A stretch of 12,567 nt of DNA from Acidobacteriota bacterium (GTDB lineage: Bacteria; Acidobacteriota; Terriglobia; UBA7540), in assembly GCA_021789565.1 (NCBI GenBank), contig JAJYJL010000091.1:1-12567 (forward strand), given 5' to 3'. Made by a program: the position numbers and the translations under genes. This document shows, piece after piece, positions 1 through 5,774 of this stretch (position 1 is its first letter; each line of letters starts with the position of its first letter). The notes beneath the pieces were generated by a model. The model worked only from the letters and a program-made list of their open reading frames with translations. It did not search any database and had not been told where the DNA came from.

Positions 1-56
1 GAAAACAGATGAGCCGCCTGAAGTTGCCGGCGGGCATGGGAGGCCTGGGTTCCTAG
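1..56 (+). CDS. ffh: C-terminal tail of signal recognition particle GTPase Ffh (5' truncated by window)
   Basis: Only the last 17 codons and the stop (TAG at 54-56) are in the window. They read KQMSRLKLPAGMGGLGS, the lysine/methionine-then-glycine tail typical of the end of the Ffh M domain, which binds signal peptides and 4.5S RNA. Family knowledge supports the call because ffh very often lies immediately upstream of rpsP, khpA, rimM and trmD, as here. The identification rests on this short tail plus gene order, so it is likely rather than proven. The next gene, rpsP, starts 126 bases downstream. Confidence 0.7.
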   Translation, partial: KQMSRLKLPAGMGGLGS

Positions 57-182
57 GCGCGAGTTGGCCATTCCAGAAAGGTGGGGATGGCCCTGAAAGT
101 TTTGCTATTGTTATAGAGTAGAACGGTTTGGCTGGGGCGAGGAGCCTCTGACCAACGTTTATTTTGAATTGCGGGAGGACGA
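57..182 (+). promoter_or_regulatory. Structured ffh-rpsP spacer / rpsP leader
   Basis: Two stem-loops can be drawn. The first pairs 66-74 with 84-92 (nine base pairs, one G-T) around a nine-base loop, but no immediate T-run follows, so it is a poor terminator. The second pairs AACG (122-125) and TTGG (128-131) with CCAA (152-155) and CGTT (156-159), leaving a two-base bulge. It sits just before the GGGAGG ribosome-binding site at 173-178. A TATAGA at 112-117 could be a -10 box, but no matching -35 is visible. Ribosomal-protein leaders are often autoregulatory; whether this one is remains inference. Confidence 0.3.
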
Positions 183-422
183 TTGTTAAGAATACGGCTG
201 GCTCGGACAGGAGCCAACAAGAAACCGAGTTACAGGGTTGTGGTGATTGAACAGGATCGGCCACGTGACGGCGGGTTTGTGGAAATTGTGGGGCATTATA
301 ACCCGCGGCGAGATCCTGTGGAATTAGTGTTGAAACAAGACCGTGTGGATTACTGGCTGGGTAAAGGCGCGCAGCCATCTGAGACTGTACGGAGCCTTCT
401 GAAGAAGTCGGCATCAGCGTAA
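183..422 (+). CDS. rpsP: 30S ribosomal protein S16
   Basis: S16 is a small-subunit protein that binds 16S rRNA early in 30S assembly. The 79-residue product has the family's usual length and its hallmark N-terminus: RIRLAR, then KKPSYRVVVIE, then a GHYNPR turn and VDYWLGKGAQPSETV near the C-terminus. The start is TTG at 183, with GGGAGG at 173-178 four bases before it. That spacing is slightly tight, but no ATG or GTG lies in a better position and the S16 alignment begins exactly here. It is the first complete gene of the translation cluster; khpA follows after 111 bases. Identification is secure. Confidence 0.97.
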   Translation: MLRIRLARTGANKKPSYRVVVIEQDRPRDGGFVEIVGHYNPRRDPVELVLKQDRVDYWLGKGAQPSETVRSLLKKSASA

Positions 423-533
423 GCAGGAGGGGTCTCCGTTTCGCCTCACCAAAGCGCAGGGTCCACCCTTCGGGTTTCTCGAGTACTCTTTCTTCAGAGC
501 TAGAGCAAAACTCAGTTCGGCAGGAGGGACCAA

Positions 534-770
534 GTGGAAATGAAGAATCTCATTGAGGCGATTGCTAAAGCGCTTGTGGATAATCCCGATCAGGTTGCTG
601 TCCGGCCGGTGGAAGGTGAGCAGATCACGGTTCTGGAGCTTCGAGTTCATCCCTCGGACCTTGGCAAGGTGATTGGCAAGCAGGGAAGAACCGCCCGGTC
701 GATTCGAACCATCCTTGGGGCCGCCGGGATGAAACTCAAGAAGCGTTTTACCCTTGAGATCCTGGAATAG
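534..770 (+). CDS. khpA: KH-domain RNA-binding protein, KhpA/YlqC type
   Basis: This small single-KH-domain protein has 78 residues, the usual KhpA length. The RNA-gripping GxxG loop is G48-K49-Q50-G51 inside [16 protein letters not shown], followed by a short helix and a final beta strand (FTLEILE). In other bacteria KhpA pairs with KhpB/Jag and affects RNA stability and cell-envelope growth. The GTG at 534 is preceded by GGAGGG with five bases of spacing; an in-frame ATG two codons later (540) is the alternative. Position between rpsP and rimM is the standard location of this gene. The 111-base gap before it holds only a short ACCC-TTC-GGGT hairpin near 465-476. Confidence 0.93.
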   Translation: MEMKNLIEAIAKALVDNPDQVAVRPVEGEQITVLELRVHPSDLGKVIGKQGRTARSIRTILGAAGMKLKKRFTLEILE

Positions 771-873
771 GGCGGGCCAGGGCGCTTCTGGCAGGCACCA
801 GGATGATACAAGGGGCTCCACTTCGCGCCGGCAAACTCAGCCAGGGGCAGACACTGCGGGAGCCGGCGGCGAA

Positions 874-1404
874 ATGCCGGGTTTGATTGCCATTGCAAGG
901 GTCACTCGTCCGCAGGGGCGAAAAGGGGAAGTGTTGGCGGAAATTCTCACCGATTTCCCCGACCGCTTCGCAAGCATCGAGCGGGCATTTCTTGAAGATC
1001 CGGGTAGCCAGGCACGGGCTGTAACCTTAGAGCATGCGTGGTTGCACAAGGGGAAAGTGGTTCTCAAGTTTGCCGGCGTCGGTTCCATTGATGATGCCGA
1101 AACGTTGAGAGGGCGCCTGGTTCTGGTTCCCGAGGAAGAGAGAGTCTCCCTTTCCGCCGGCCAGTATTACTTGTGGCAGTTGGAAGGCTGCCAGGTCGTT
1201 GCAGAAAGTGGAGCGGAGAGGACGCCCCTGGGAATTGTCACTGAGGTTGAGCGCACCGGGGGAGCGGATCTGCTTCATGTGGTGGAGGGCGGCCGGGAGG
1301 TTCTGGTTCCTTTCGTGCGGGCCATCTGCAAGGTGATCGATCCCGAGTCCAGGCTGATTGTGATCGACCCTCCGGAAGACCTTCTCGATCTGAATCAGGA
1401 GTAA
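874..1404 (+). CDS. rimM: 16S rRNA processing / 30S maturation protein RimM
   Basis: RimM helps fold the 3' domain of 16S rRNA during 30S maturation and contacts ribosomal protein S19. The predicted 176-residue protein has the two expected beta-barrel domains. The N-terminal one (about 1-90) begins IARVTRPQGRKGEV, equivalent to the family GxxHGxxGEV signature. The C-terminal PRC barrel (about 97-170) contains YYLWQLEGCQVV, LVPFV and a closing PPEDLLDL. I chose ATG 874 because homology starts there. The open frame continues upstream to a TTG inside khpA, but that extension is low-complexity and unlike RimM. The ribosome-binding site is weak (GGGAG at 858-862, eleven bases away). trmD follows after 48 bases. 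Confidence 0.95.
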   Translation: MPGLIAIARVTRPQGRKGEVLAEILTDFPDRFASIERAFLEDPGSQARAVTLEHAWLHKGKVVLKFAGVGSIDDAETLRGRLVLVPEEERVSLSAGQYYLWQLEGCQVVAESGAERTPLGIVTEVERTGGADLLHVVEGGREVLVPFVRAICKVIDPESRLIVIDPPEDLLDLNQE

Positions 1405-1452
1405 AGGGCCTGGTCACTGAGCGCGGATGCGCCTGTGGAAGCCTCCGAGACG

Positions 1453-2235
1453 ATGCAATTTGACATTGTCACGATTTTCCCGGACTTTTTTGGGAGCATA
1501 CTCGCTCATGGCGTCTTGAAACGTGCCCTGGGGGGCGGCCATCTGGCGGTCCGCCTGCACGACCTTCGCGATTTTACGGACGACCGCCATCGGACGGTCG
1601 ATGACCGCCCGTTTGGAGGCGGCCCTGGAATGGTCCTGAAGCCGGAGCCGATTTTCCGCGCCGTGGAATCGATCAAGTCTGAAGATGGGGCGGGGGAAGT
1701 TCCGGTGATTCTCCTTTCGCCGCAGGGCCGCCTGTTGCGGCAGCCGATTGTGGAAGAACTGGCCGGGCATTCGCGCATGGTCCTGGTTTGCGGCCGCTAC
1801 GAGGGCATGGACGAGCGCGTGGCAGGGTGCCTGGCGACCGACGAGTTGTCGATCGGAGATTATGTTTTGAGCGGCGGCGAGATGGCAGCCGCCGTGGTCA
1901 TGGAATCCGTGGCCCGGCTGATTCCGGGCGTGCTGGGCAATGAAGAATCCGTTGCCCAGGATTCGTTTGGCGAGGAAAGCGCCCCGGGCCGGAGGGTCCT
2001 CGACTGGCCGCATTACACCCGGCCCGCCGAGTTCAGGGGGATGCGCGTGCCCGACGTTTTGATTTCGGGCGACCACGCAGAAATCTGCCGCTGGCGCAGG
2101 CGCAAGGCGCTTGAAAAGACCTGGCGAAAACGGCCGGAATTGCTGGCCGATCTGCCTCTCGACGAGGAAGACCGGCGGCTTCTGGAAGACTTGAAGCACG
2201 CCTCATGGCTGCCCGTTCCGCCCCGGCAGAGCTGA
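1453..2235 (+). CDS. trmD: tRNA (guanine-N1-)-methyltransferase TrmD
   Basis: TrmD methylates G37 next to the anticodon using S-adenosylmethionine, preventing +1 frameshifts. The 260-residue protein opens MQFDIVTIFPDFF and carries the canonical block HRTVDDRPFGGGPGMV at about 50-65. The SPOUT-knot cofactor elements are CGRYEGMDERV (from C113) and SIGDYVLSGGE (133-143). D184 in LDWPHYTRP matches the conserved general-base region, and the C-terminal domain includes WRRRKALEKTWRKRPELL. The start is ATG 1453; a GTG 18 bases upstream is in frame but adds residues not found in the family. No strong Shine-Dalgarno is seen, so coupling to rimM is possible. The length is slightly above average because of a short polar tail. 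Confidence 0.97.
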   Translation: MQFDIVTIFPDFFGSILAHGVLKRALGGGHLAVRLHDLRDFTDDRHRTVDDRPFGGGPGMVLKPEPIFRAVESIKSEDGAGEVPVILLSPQGRLLRQPIVEELAGHSRMVLVCGRYEGMDERVAGCLATDELSIGDYVLSGGEMAAAVVMESVARLIPGVLGNEESVAQDSFGEESAPGRRVLDWPHYTRPAEFRGMRVPDVLISGDHAEICRWRRRKALEKTWRKRPELLADLPLDEEDRRLLEDLKHASWLPVPPRQS

Positions 2236-2265
2236 TGAATCGGCGTTGCCGCCGCAACCTGGAGT

Positions 2266-2294
2266 TTGTTAAAAGGGATTACACCTATTCTTAT
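2266..2294 (+). promoter_or_regulatory. Weak candidate internal promoter before rplS
   Basis: TTGTTA (2266-2271) and TCTTAT (2289-2294) are separated by 17 bases and each match four of six sigma70 consensus positions. They lie in the 81-base trmD-rplS spacer, 22 bases before the rplS ATG. The distance is plausible for an extra promoter boosting L19, but the match is weak and could be chance. Confidence 0.2.
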
Positions 2295-2316
2295 TTGAAG
2301 ATGGAGCGTTACCACA

Positions 2317-2673
2317 ATGAGCATCGTTGAAAAGATTGAACAGGAACAAATGAAGAAAGACATTCCGCACTTTCACGCGGGTGACACCGTGCGGGTGCAT
2401 GTGAAGATCAAGGAAGGGGACAAGGAGAGGGTCCAGGTGTTTGAGGGCACTGTGATGGGGCAGCGCCGCGCTCAGAACCACTCCACCTTCACGGTCCGCA
2501 AGGTCTCTTTCGGCCAGGGCGTCGAGAGGATTTTCCCCCTGCACTCGCCCGTCATCGACAAGATAGAGCGGGTCAAGGCAGGGCAGGTGCGGCGCGCCAA
2601 GCTGGGTTATCTGCGCAGCCGCCGGGGCAAGGCCGCCCGCATCCGCGAAGCCCGCACAGAACGCGAAGGCTGA
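2317..2673 (+). CDS. rplS: 50S ribosomal protein L19
   Basis: L19 sits at the 30S-50S interface of the ribosome. The 118-residue product is the normal size and shows the family landmarks in order: [16 protein letters not shown], the [11 protein letters not shown] strand, [21 protein letters not shown], and the basic [18 protein letters not shown] tail that contacts rRNA. The start is ATG 2317 with a GGAG at 2303-2306 ten bases upstream. It follows trmD, as in most bacteria, and precedes rnhB. Identification is secure. Confidence 0.97.
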   Translation: MSIVEKIEQEQMKKDIPHFHAGDTVRVHVKIKEGDKERVQVFEGTVMGQRRAQNHSTFTVRKVSFGQGVERIFPLHSPVIDKIERVKAGQVRRAKLGYLRSRRGKAARIREARTEREG

Positions 2674-2703
2674 TCGGCAGGCCTCATCAGTCCAACGGGC
2701 AGG

Positions 2704-2718
2704 CGGGGGTTCCCCCCG
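2704..2718 (+). terminator. Short G/C hairpin between rplS and rnhB
   Basis: CGGGGG at 2704-2709 pairs perfectly with CCCCCG at 2713-2718 around a three-base loop (TTC), and TATTTC follows. The stem is short and the downstream T-run is broken. It may pause or partly terminate transcription, setting rnhB apart from the ribosomal genes, but a full intrinsic terminator is not supported. Confidence 0.3.
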
Positions 2719-2751
2719 GCTATTTCAAGGTGGAATGTCGGTCGTCATCCG

Positions 2752-3426
2752 ATGCCGCGACTGTGCAAACCCGGAAATCTGAAGTGTTCCTCGCGCCTTG
2801 AGGCGTGTCTGCTTCGCCGGGGCGTCAGGCTGGTTGCGGGAACAGACGAAGCCGGGCGCGGTTCGCTGCTGGGGCCGCTGCACGTGGCCGCCGTCATCCT
2901 TGACGCGGCGACGCCCATTCCCGGGCTGAACGATTCCAAGAAGCTTTCACCGCAGGCGCGCTCCGGCTTTGCTGAGCAGATTCGCAGGACGGCCCTGGCT
3001 TACCAGGTGATCGCCGTTTCCGCCAAAGAGATTGACGACCTGAACGTGTATGAGGCCACGCGGCAAGCCATGATTCGCGCCCTGCTGGCGCTCGACCCGC
3101 TGCCGGAATTCGCCCTCGCCGACGCCATGCCCCTGCAGAACGGCCGCCGGCCTGGCTTCTCCATTCCTTACTGGCCCCTCATCCACGGCGACGCGCGCTC
3201 GGTCTCGATTGCGGCCGCCTCCATCTTGGCCAAAGTTGCCCGCGACGAACACCTGGACCGGCTGGACCGCCAATACCCGCAATATGGCCTGGCGCGAAAC
3301 AAAGGCTACGGCACGCGCGACCACCTTGATGCTCTCGCCCGCTACGGCCCCTGCCCCGAACACCGCCGCACCTACCAGCCCGTGAAAGATATGCTGACCC
3401 CCAGCCTGCCGTTCGGCCCCGCTTGA
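2752..3426 (+). CDS. rnhB: Ribonuclease HII
   Basis: RNase HII cuts the RNA strand of RNA-DNA hybrids and initiates removal of misincorporated ribonucleotides. The 224-residue protein keeps the catalytic set: D32 and E33 in GTDEAGRG, D124 in the strand FALADAM, and D147 in HGDARSVSIAAASILAKVARD. LNDSKKL (59-65) and the C-terminal NKGYGTRDHLDAL and HRRTYQPV are also typical. The usual DG after the third acidic residue is DA here, and a short proline/glycine-rich insert (about 130-140) follows; neither removes a catalytic residue. ATG 2752 lacks a clear ribosome-binding site, so the exact start is less certain than the identity. It closes the + strand translation cluster. Confidence 0.95.
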   Translation: MPRLCKPGNLKCSSRLEACLLRRGVRLVAGTDEAGRGSLLGPLHVAAVILDAATPIPGLNDSKKLSPQARSGFAEQIRRTALAYQVIAVSAKEIDDLNVYEATRQAMIRALLALDPLPEFALADAMPLQNGRRPGFSIPYWPLIHGDARSVSIAAASILAKVARDEHLDRLDRQYPQYGLARNKGYGTRDHLDALARYGPCPEHRRTYQPVKDMLTPSLPFGPA

Positions 3427-3772
3427 ATGTTCCCGCCTCATTCCAAGACCGCTGCCCGTCATTCCGAGCATTGACAGCCGTAGGGCTGCCCATGATGAGC
3501 AGAAACTCGGCTCGAGTTTGAAGTTGGGGTACGAAGTATGCGAAGGTGGCCAGGACGTGGCTCGGCAGCTATGACCGATGCTAAGTTGGCGCCTTCGTGC
3601 CCGTTTCCGAGCGTGGTTCCGGTGTCTAAGCGGCCCATTATTTGGTGGCAGTTCGTCGCGCCAGTGGCGAGGTCAACAGGCCGCTACGCGTACCCAGTTT
3701 CGATCCCACAATCTTTCCCCTTTATTCGGAGCTGGGCGGAGGCTTCCCGCAGCTACTGCGCGCCGATTTTGC
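3427..3772. other. Gene-free stretch after rnhB; no recognisable coding sequence
   Basis: No open frame here looks like a protein. The forward frame from 3538 and the reverse frames from about 3179-3493 have shadow-like composition and no motifs. Two similar ten-mers, TCATTCCAAG (3438-3447) and TCATTCCGAG (3459-3468), lie 21 bases apart. A tRNA T-loop-like GTTTCGATCCC near 3695 has no pairing arms. I see nothing further except the hairpin listed separately. Confidence 0.6.
3503..3519 (+). terminator. Perfect seven-base-pair hairpin downstream of rnhB
   Basis: AAACTCG (3503-3509) and CGAGTTT (3513-3519) are exact reverse complements around a three-base loop, 77 bases after the rnhB stop. The right arm ends in TTT but no longer T-run follows. 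It could be a weak terminator or RNA 3'-end stabiliser for the upstream cluster. Confidence 0.35.
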
Positions 3773-3801
3773 TTGACAAATGTCGGCTAGCGTGGTAGTC
3801 T
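3773..3801 (+). promoter_or_regulatory. Sigma70-type promoter upstream of the repeat array and pyrC leader
   Basis: A perfect -35 TTGACA (3773-3778) is followed after exactly 17 bases by TAGTCT (3796-3801), which keeps the T, A and final T of the -10 consensus. Transcription would start near 3808 and run through a G/C-rich, self-complementary stretch, then the A-rich repeats, toward pyrC about 510 bases downstream. No good open frame starts right after it, so it drives either a very long pyrC leader or a separate non-coding transcript. Confidence 0.55.
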
Positions 3802-3926
3802 TTGGTATGTGCGGGGCCTTCGGGGTCCGGGCGGAATTTGCCCCACCCTCCACGGGACATTGCAGGGCGCAAAGGGGCTAGCCGTCTGGCTTTTCGAGAC
3901 AAATGGGACAAAAAAGATGTTATTTT

Positions 3927-4107
3927 AAAGAAACGAAGCGGAGAAGTTGTTGAAAACAAAAGGAAAGGCTACATAGATAGCCAAAAACGAACCGAAAAAC
4001 GAAGCGGAGAAGTTGTTGAAAATACGTTCCTGTGGAAAAAACAAAGCTAAAAACAAAGCTACCGATATTGTTGAAAGTAAATGGCCGCGAAAAAACAAAC
4101 CGAAGCT
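3927..4107 (+). repeat. A-rich array of imperfect direct repeats
   Basis: A perfect 26-base direct repeat occurs at 3931-3956 and 3997-4022, exactly 66 bases apart. It begins AAACGAAGCGG and ends TTGTTGAAAA. A diverged copy lies at 4049-4076, keeping AAAAAC, AAGC and TTGTTGAAA. The short core AAAAACRAASC also recurs at about 3983, 4036 and 4090, giving six occurrences in 180 bases. GGCTA (3967-3971) and TAGCC (3978-3982) form a small hairpin between the two perfect copies. Base composition is strongly A-rich on this strand, unlike the G+C-rich flanks. Because 66 is a multiple of three, a forward frame (3802-4050) repeats the peptide KRSGEVVEN, but its start is a TTG with no ribosome-binding site. 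I do not recognise a named repeat family. Confidence 0.7.
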
Positions 4108-4210
4108 GCCGTGGAAGGCAGATTGTAAAATCTAGCCTATCAACCGGCCCCAAAATCGCCTGGTTTTCACCTGTTTTCCGAACGCCGTGCTGCGGACCAT
4201 CTCAAATCAC

Positions 4211-4272
4211 CAGCCCTGATTCCAGGCGGCTGCAATCATTCGGCAGGACTCACCCTCCAAACCTGCCGCCTG
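4211..4272 (+). promoter_or_regulatory. Mutually exclusive hairpins in the pyrC leader (attenuator-like)
   Basis: Three pairings compete. CAGGCGGC (4223-4230) pairs perfectly with GCCGCCTG (4265-4272). Alternatively CGGCAGG (4241-4247) pairs perfectly with CCTGCCG (4262-4268), sharing the same right arm. With that second form, 4211-4218 can fold on 4223-4232 as an eight-base-pair stem with a two-base bulge and an ATTC loop. Such either/or folds just before a gene are typical of attenuators and translational switches. The pyrC ribosome-binding site at 4309-4314 is 37 bases further on. No uninterrupted T-run follows, so control of translation would fit better than classical termination. Function is inferred from pairing only. 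Confidence 0.35.
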
Positions 4273-4320
4273 TTGATGGTATGCTTCTTTAACTGAAATC
4301 AACCTCTCGAGGAGTTGCAA

Positions 4321-5598
4321 GTGGCTCGATTGCTGATTCAAAACGGACGTGTGATTTCGCCCGAGGATAAACTGGACGGCGAACTGGATCTGCTGATTGA
4401 AGACGGGAAAATTCGCGAAATTGGCCCGCGGCTTTCCGGCCCCGCCGATGAAACCCTCGATGCGCAGGGGCAGATTGTTGCGCCTGGTTTTGTAGACATT
4501 CACGTCCATCTGCGCGAGCCGGGCGGGGAGATTTCTGAGACGCTCGAAAGCGGCCTTCGGGCGGCAGTGGCCGGTGGTTTCACGAGCGTGTGCCCCATGC
4601 CCAACACCCGTCCGGTGAATGACAGCGTTGCGTTGACGCGACATCTCGTCACCCGAGCGGAAGAATTGAAGCTGGCGCGTGTATTGCCCATAGCGGCGGT
4701 GACCCTGGGAAGCCAGGGCGAAAAGTTGGCGGACTTTGAGGCCCTGATGGCCGCCGGGGCGGTGGGTTTTTCGGACGATGGCAAGCCCGTCAAGACCACC
4801 GCCTTGATGAGGGAGGCGCTTGAGACGGCGAAAGAACTGGGCGTGCCCATCATCGACCATTGCGAGGTGCCGGAACTGAGCGCCGGCGGGGTGATGAACG
4901 AAGGGGTCCACTCCCAGTCCCTCGGCTTGCGTGGTATCCCGACCAGCGCCGAAGACGACTGCATTTCCCGTGATATTGAAATTGTGGCGGCTACCGGAGG
5001 ACACCTTCACGTGGCGCACCTTTCGACCGCGGGCGGCATCCGGATGGTGCGTGAGGCAAAACAGCGTGGGCTGAACGTGACCTGCGAAGTGACGCCGCAC
5101 CACTTTACGCTGACCGACGAGGACGTCACGCGCTACGGGACCCATGCCAAGATGAATCCCCCGCTGCGCAAGGCCTCGGACGTGGAAGCGCTGCTGGAGG
5201 GCATTCAGGCCGGCGTGGTGGACGCCATTGCCACGGACCACGCACCGCATGCGGCCGAACTGAAATCGCGGCCCATGACTGAGGCGCCTTTCGGAGTGAC
5301 GGGCCTTGAGACCTCGCTGGCGCTTGGCCTCAAGCAGTTGGTGCACTCCGGCAGGATCTCCATGGGCGGGCTGATCGCCTTGATGAGTTCGAAGCCGGCG
5401 CGCGTTATCAACAGGCCGCTGGGCCGCATCCGGGTGGGAGGCGCAGCGGACCTGACCTTGTTCGATCCCGAACTCGAATGGACCTATAGCTCGGCCGACG
5501 GTTATTCCCGGAGCCGCAATTCGCCGTTCGACGGATGGGAGTTTCGAGGCGCGGTTACCGCAACCATAACCGAGGGCCGGATCGTATACCGGCGTTGA
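4321..5598 (+). CDS. pyrC: Dihydroorotase (class I)
   Basis: Dihydroorotase cyclises carbamoyl aspartate to dihydroorotate, the third step of UMP synthesis. The 425-residue amidohydrolase has metal ligands H61 and H63 in DIHVHLREPG, H180 in IIDHCE and H233 in LHVAHLS, and the catalytic D306 in ATDHAPH. Where many amidohydrolases have a carbamylated lysine, it shows the class I FSDDGKPV segment with D152/D153. PMPNTRPVND and KMNPPLR bind substrate. The start is GTG 4321, six bases after GAGGAG (4309-4314); an in-frame TTG at 4315 abuts that site and is too close. The usual partner pyrB is not in the window. A long, possibly regulated leader precedes it. Confidence 0.96.
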   Translation: MARLLIQNGRVISPEDKLDGELDLLIEDGKIREIGPRLSGPADETLDAQGQIVAPGFVDIHVHLREPGGEISETLESGLRAAVAGGFTSVCPMPNTRPVNDSVALTRHLVTRAEELKLARVLPIAAVTLGSQGEKLADFEALMAAGAVGFSDDGKPVKTTALMREALETAKELGVPIIDHCEVPELSAGGVMNEGVHSQSLGLRGIPTSAEDDCISRDIEIVAATGGHLHVAHLSTAGGIRMVREAKQRGLNVTCEVTPHHFTLTDEDVTRYGTHAKMNPPLRKASDVEALLEGIQAGVVDAIATDHAPHAAELKSRPMTEAPFGVTGLETSLALGLKQLVHSGRISMGGLIALMSSKPARVINRPLGRIRVGGAADLTLFDPELEWTYSSADGYSRSRNSPFDGWEFRGAVTATITEGRIVYRR

Positions 5599-5625
5599 CG
5601 CGGGCAGGGAATTGCGGCGTTTCGC

Positions 5626-5654
5626 TTGACTTTCCGGGGCTCGCGTCCTAACGT
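5626..5654 (+). promoter_or_regulatory. Candidate promoter for the membrane-protein gene
   Basis: TTGACT (5626-5631) and TAACGT (5649-5654) are separated by exactly 17 bases, in the 176-base spacer after pyrC. The spacing and a five-of-six -35 are good; the -10 keeps only the first two bases and the last T. This arrangement resembles the TTGACA/TAGTCT promoter upstream of the repeat array and suggests the next gene is transcribed separately from pyrC, with a leader of about 110 bases. Confidence 0.45.
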
Positions 5655-5774
5655 ACTGCTGCCGGTTGAATTCTACAGCCGGGATGTATTGGAAGCCGGA
5701 CCGCTGGCGGACGCCGCCAACACGGTAGCAAGGCTGAAATTCCGCCAGAATGAACCCGTCCATACAGGTTGACC

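Noticed and set aside
754..873. N-terminal extension of RimM from an upstream TTG
   Set aside because: It overlaps khpA, is low-complexity and does not resemble the RimM N-terminus. ATG 874 matches the family start.
803..886. Small open frame between khpA and rimM
   Set aside because: It is a 27-codon frame overlapping the rimM start, with no Shine-Dalgarno and no recognisable features.
3685..3715. tRNA-like T-loop sequence GTTTCGATCCC
   Set aside because: The flanking bases do not pair as a T-arm and no acceptor stem, anticodon arm or CCA end can be drawn around it.
3802..4050. Possible 82-residue gene with repeated KRSGEVVEN
   Set aside because: It would start with TTG a few bases after the -10 box, without a ribosome-binding site, and the first half has no protein-like pattern. 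The peptide repeat is explained by the DNA repeat with a period divisible by three. Kept as a repeat, with the coding option noted.
3927..4107. CRISPR array
   Set aside because: Repeat units differ in length and sequence, spacers are irregular (about 40 bases, 13 bases and none) and there are no cas genes.
3920..4153. Possible - strand 77-residue phenylalanine-rich peptide repeating FQQLLRFVF
   Set aside because: The hydrophobic repeat is just the complement of the A-rich array. There is no ribosome-binding site or conserved pattern.
4207..5763. Long open frame on the - strand (about 518 codons)
   Set aside because: It lies antisense to the unmistakable pyrC gene, has histidine/arginine/glutamine-rich shadow composition and no family motifs. 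It is a by-product of G+C-rich codon use.
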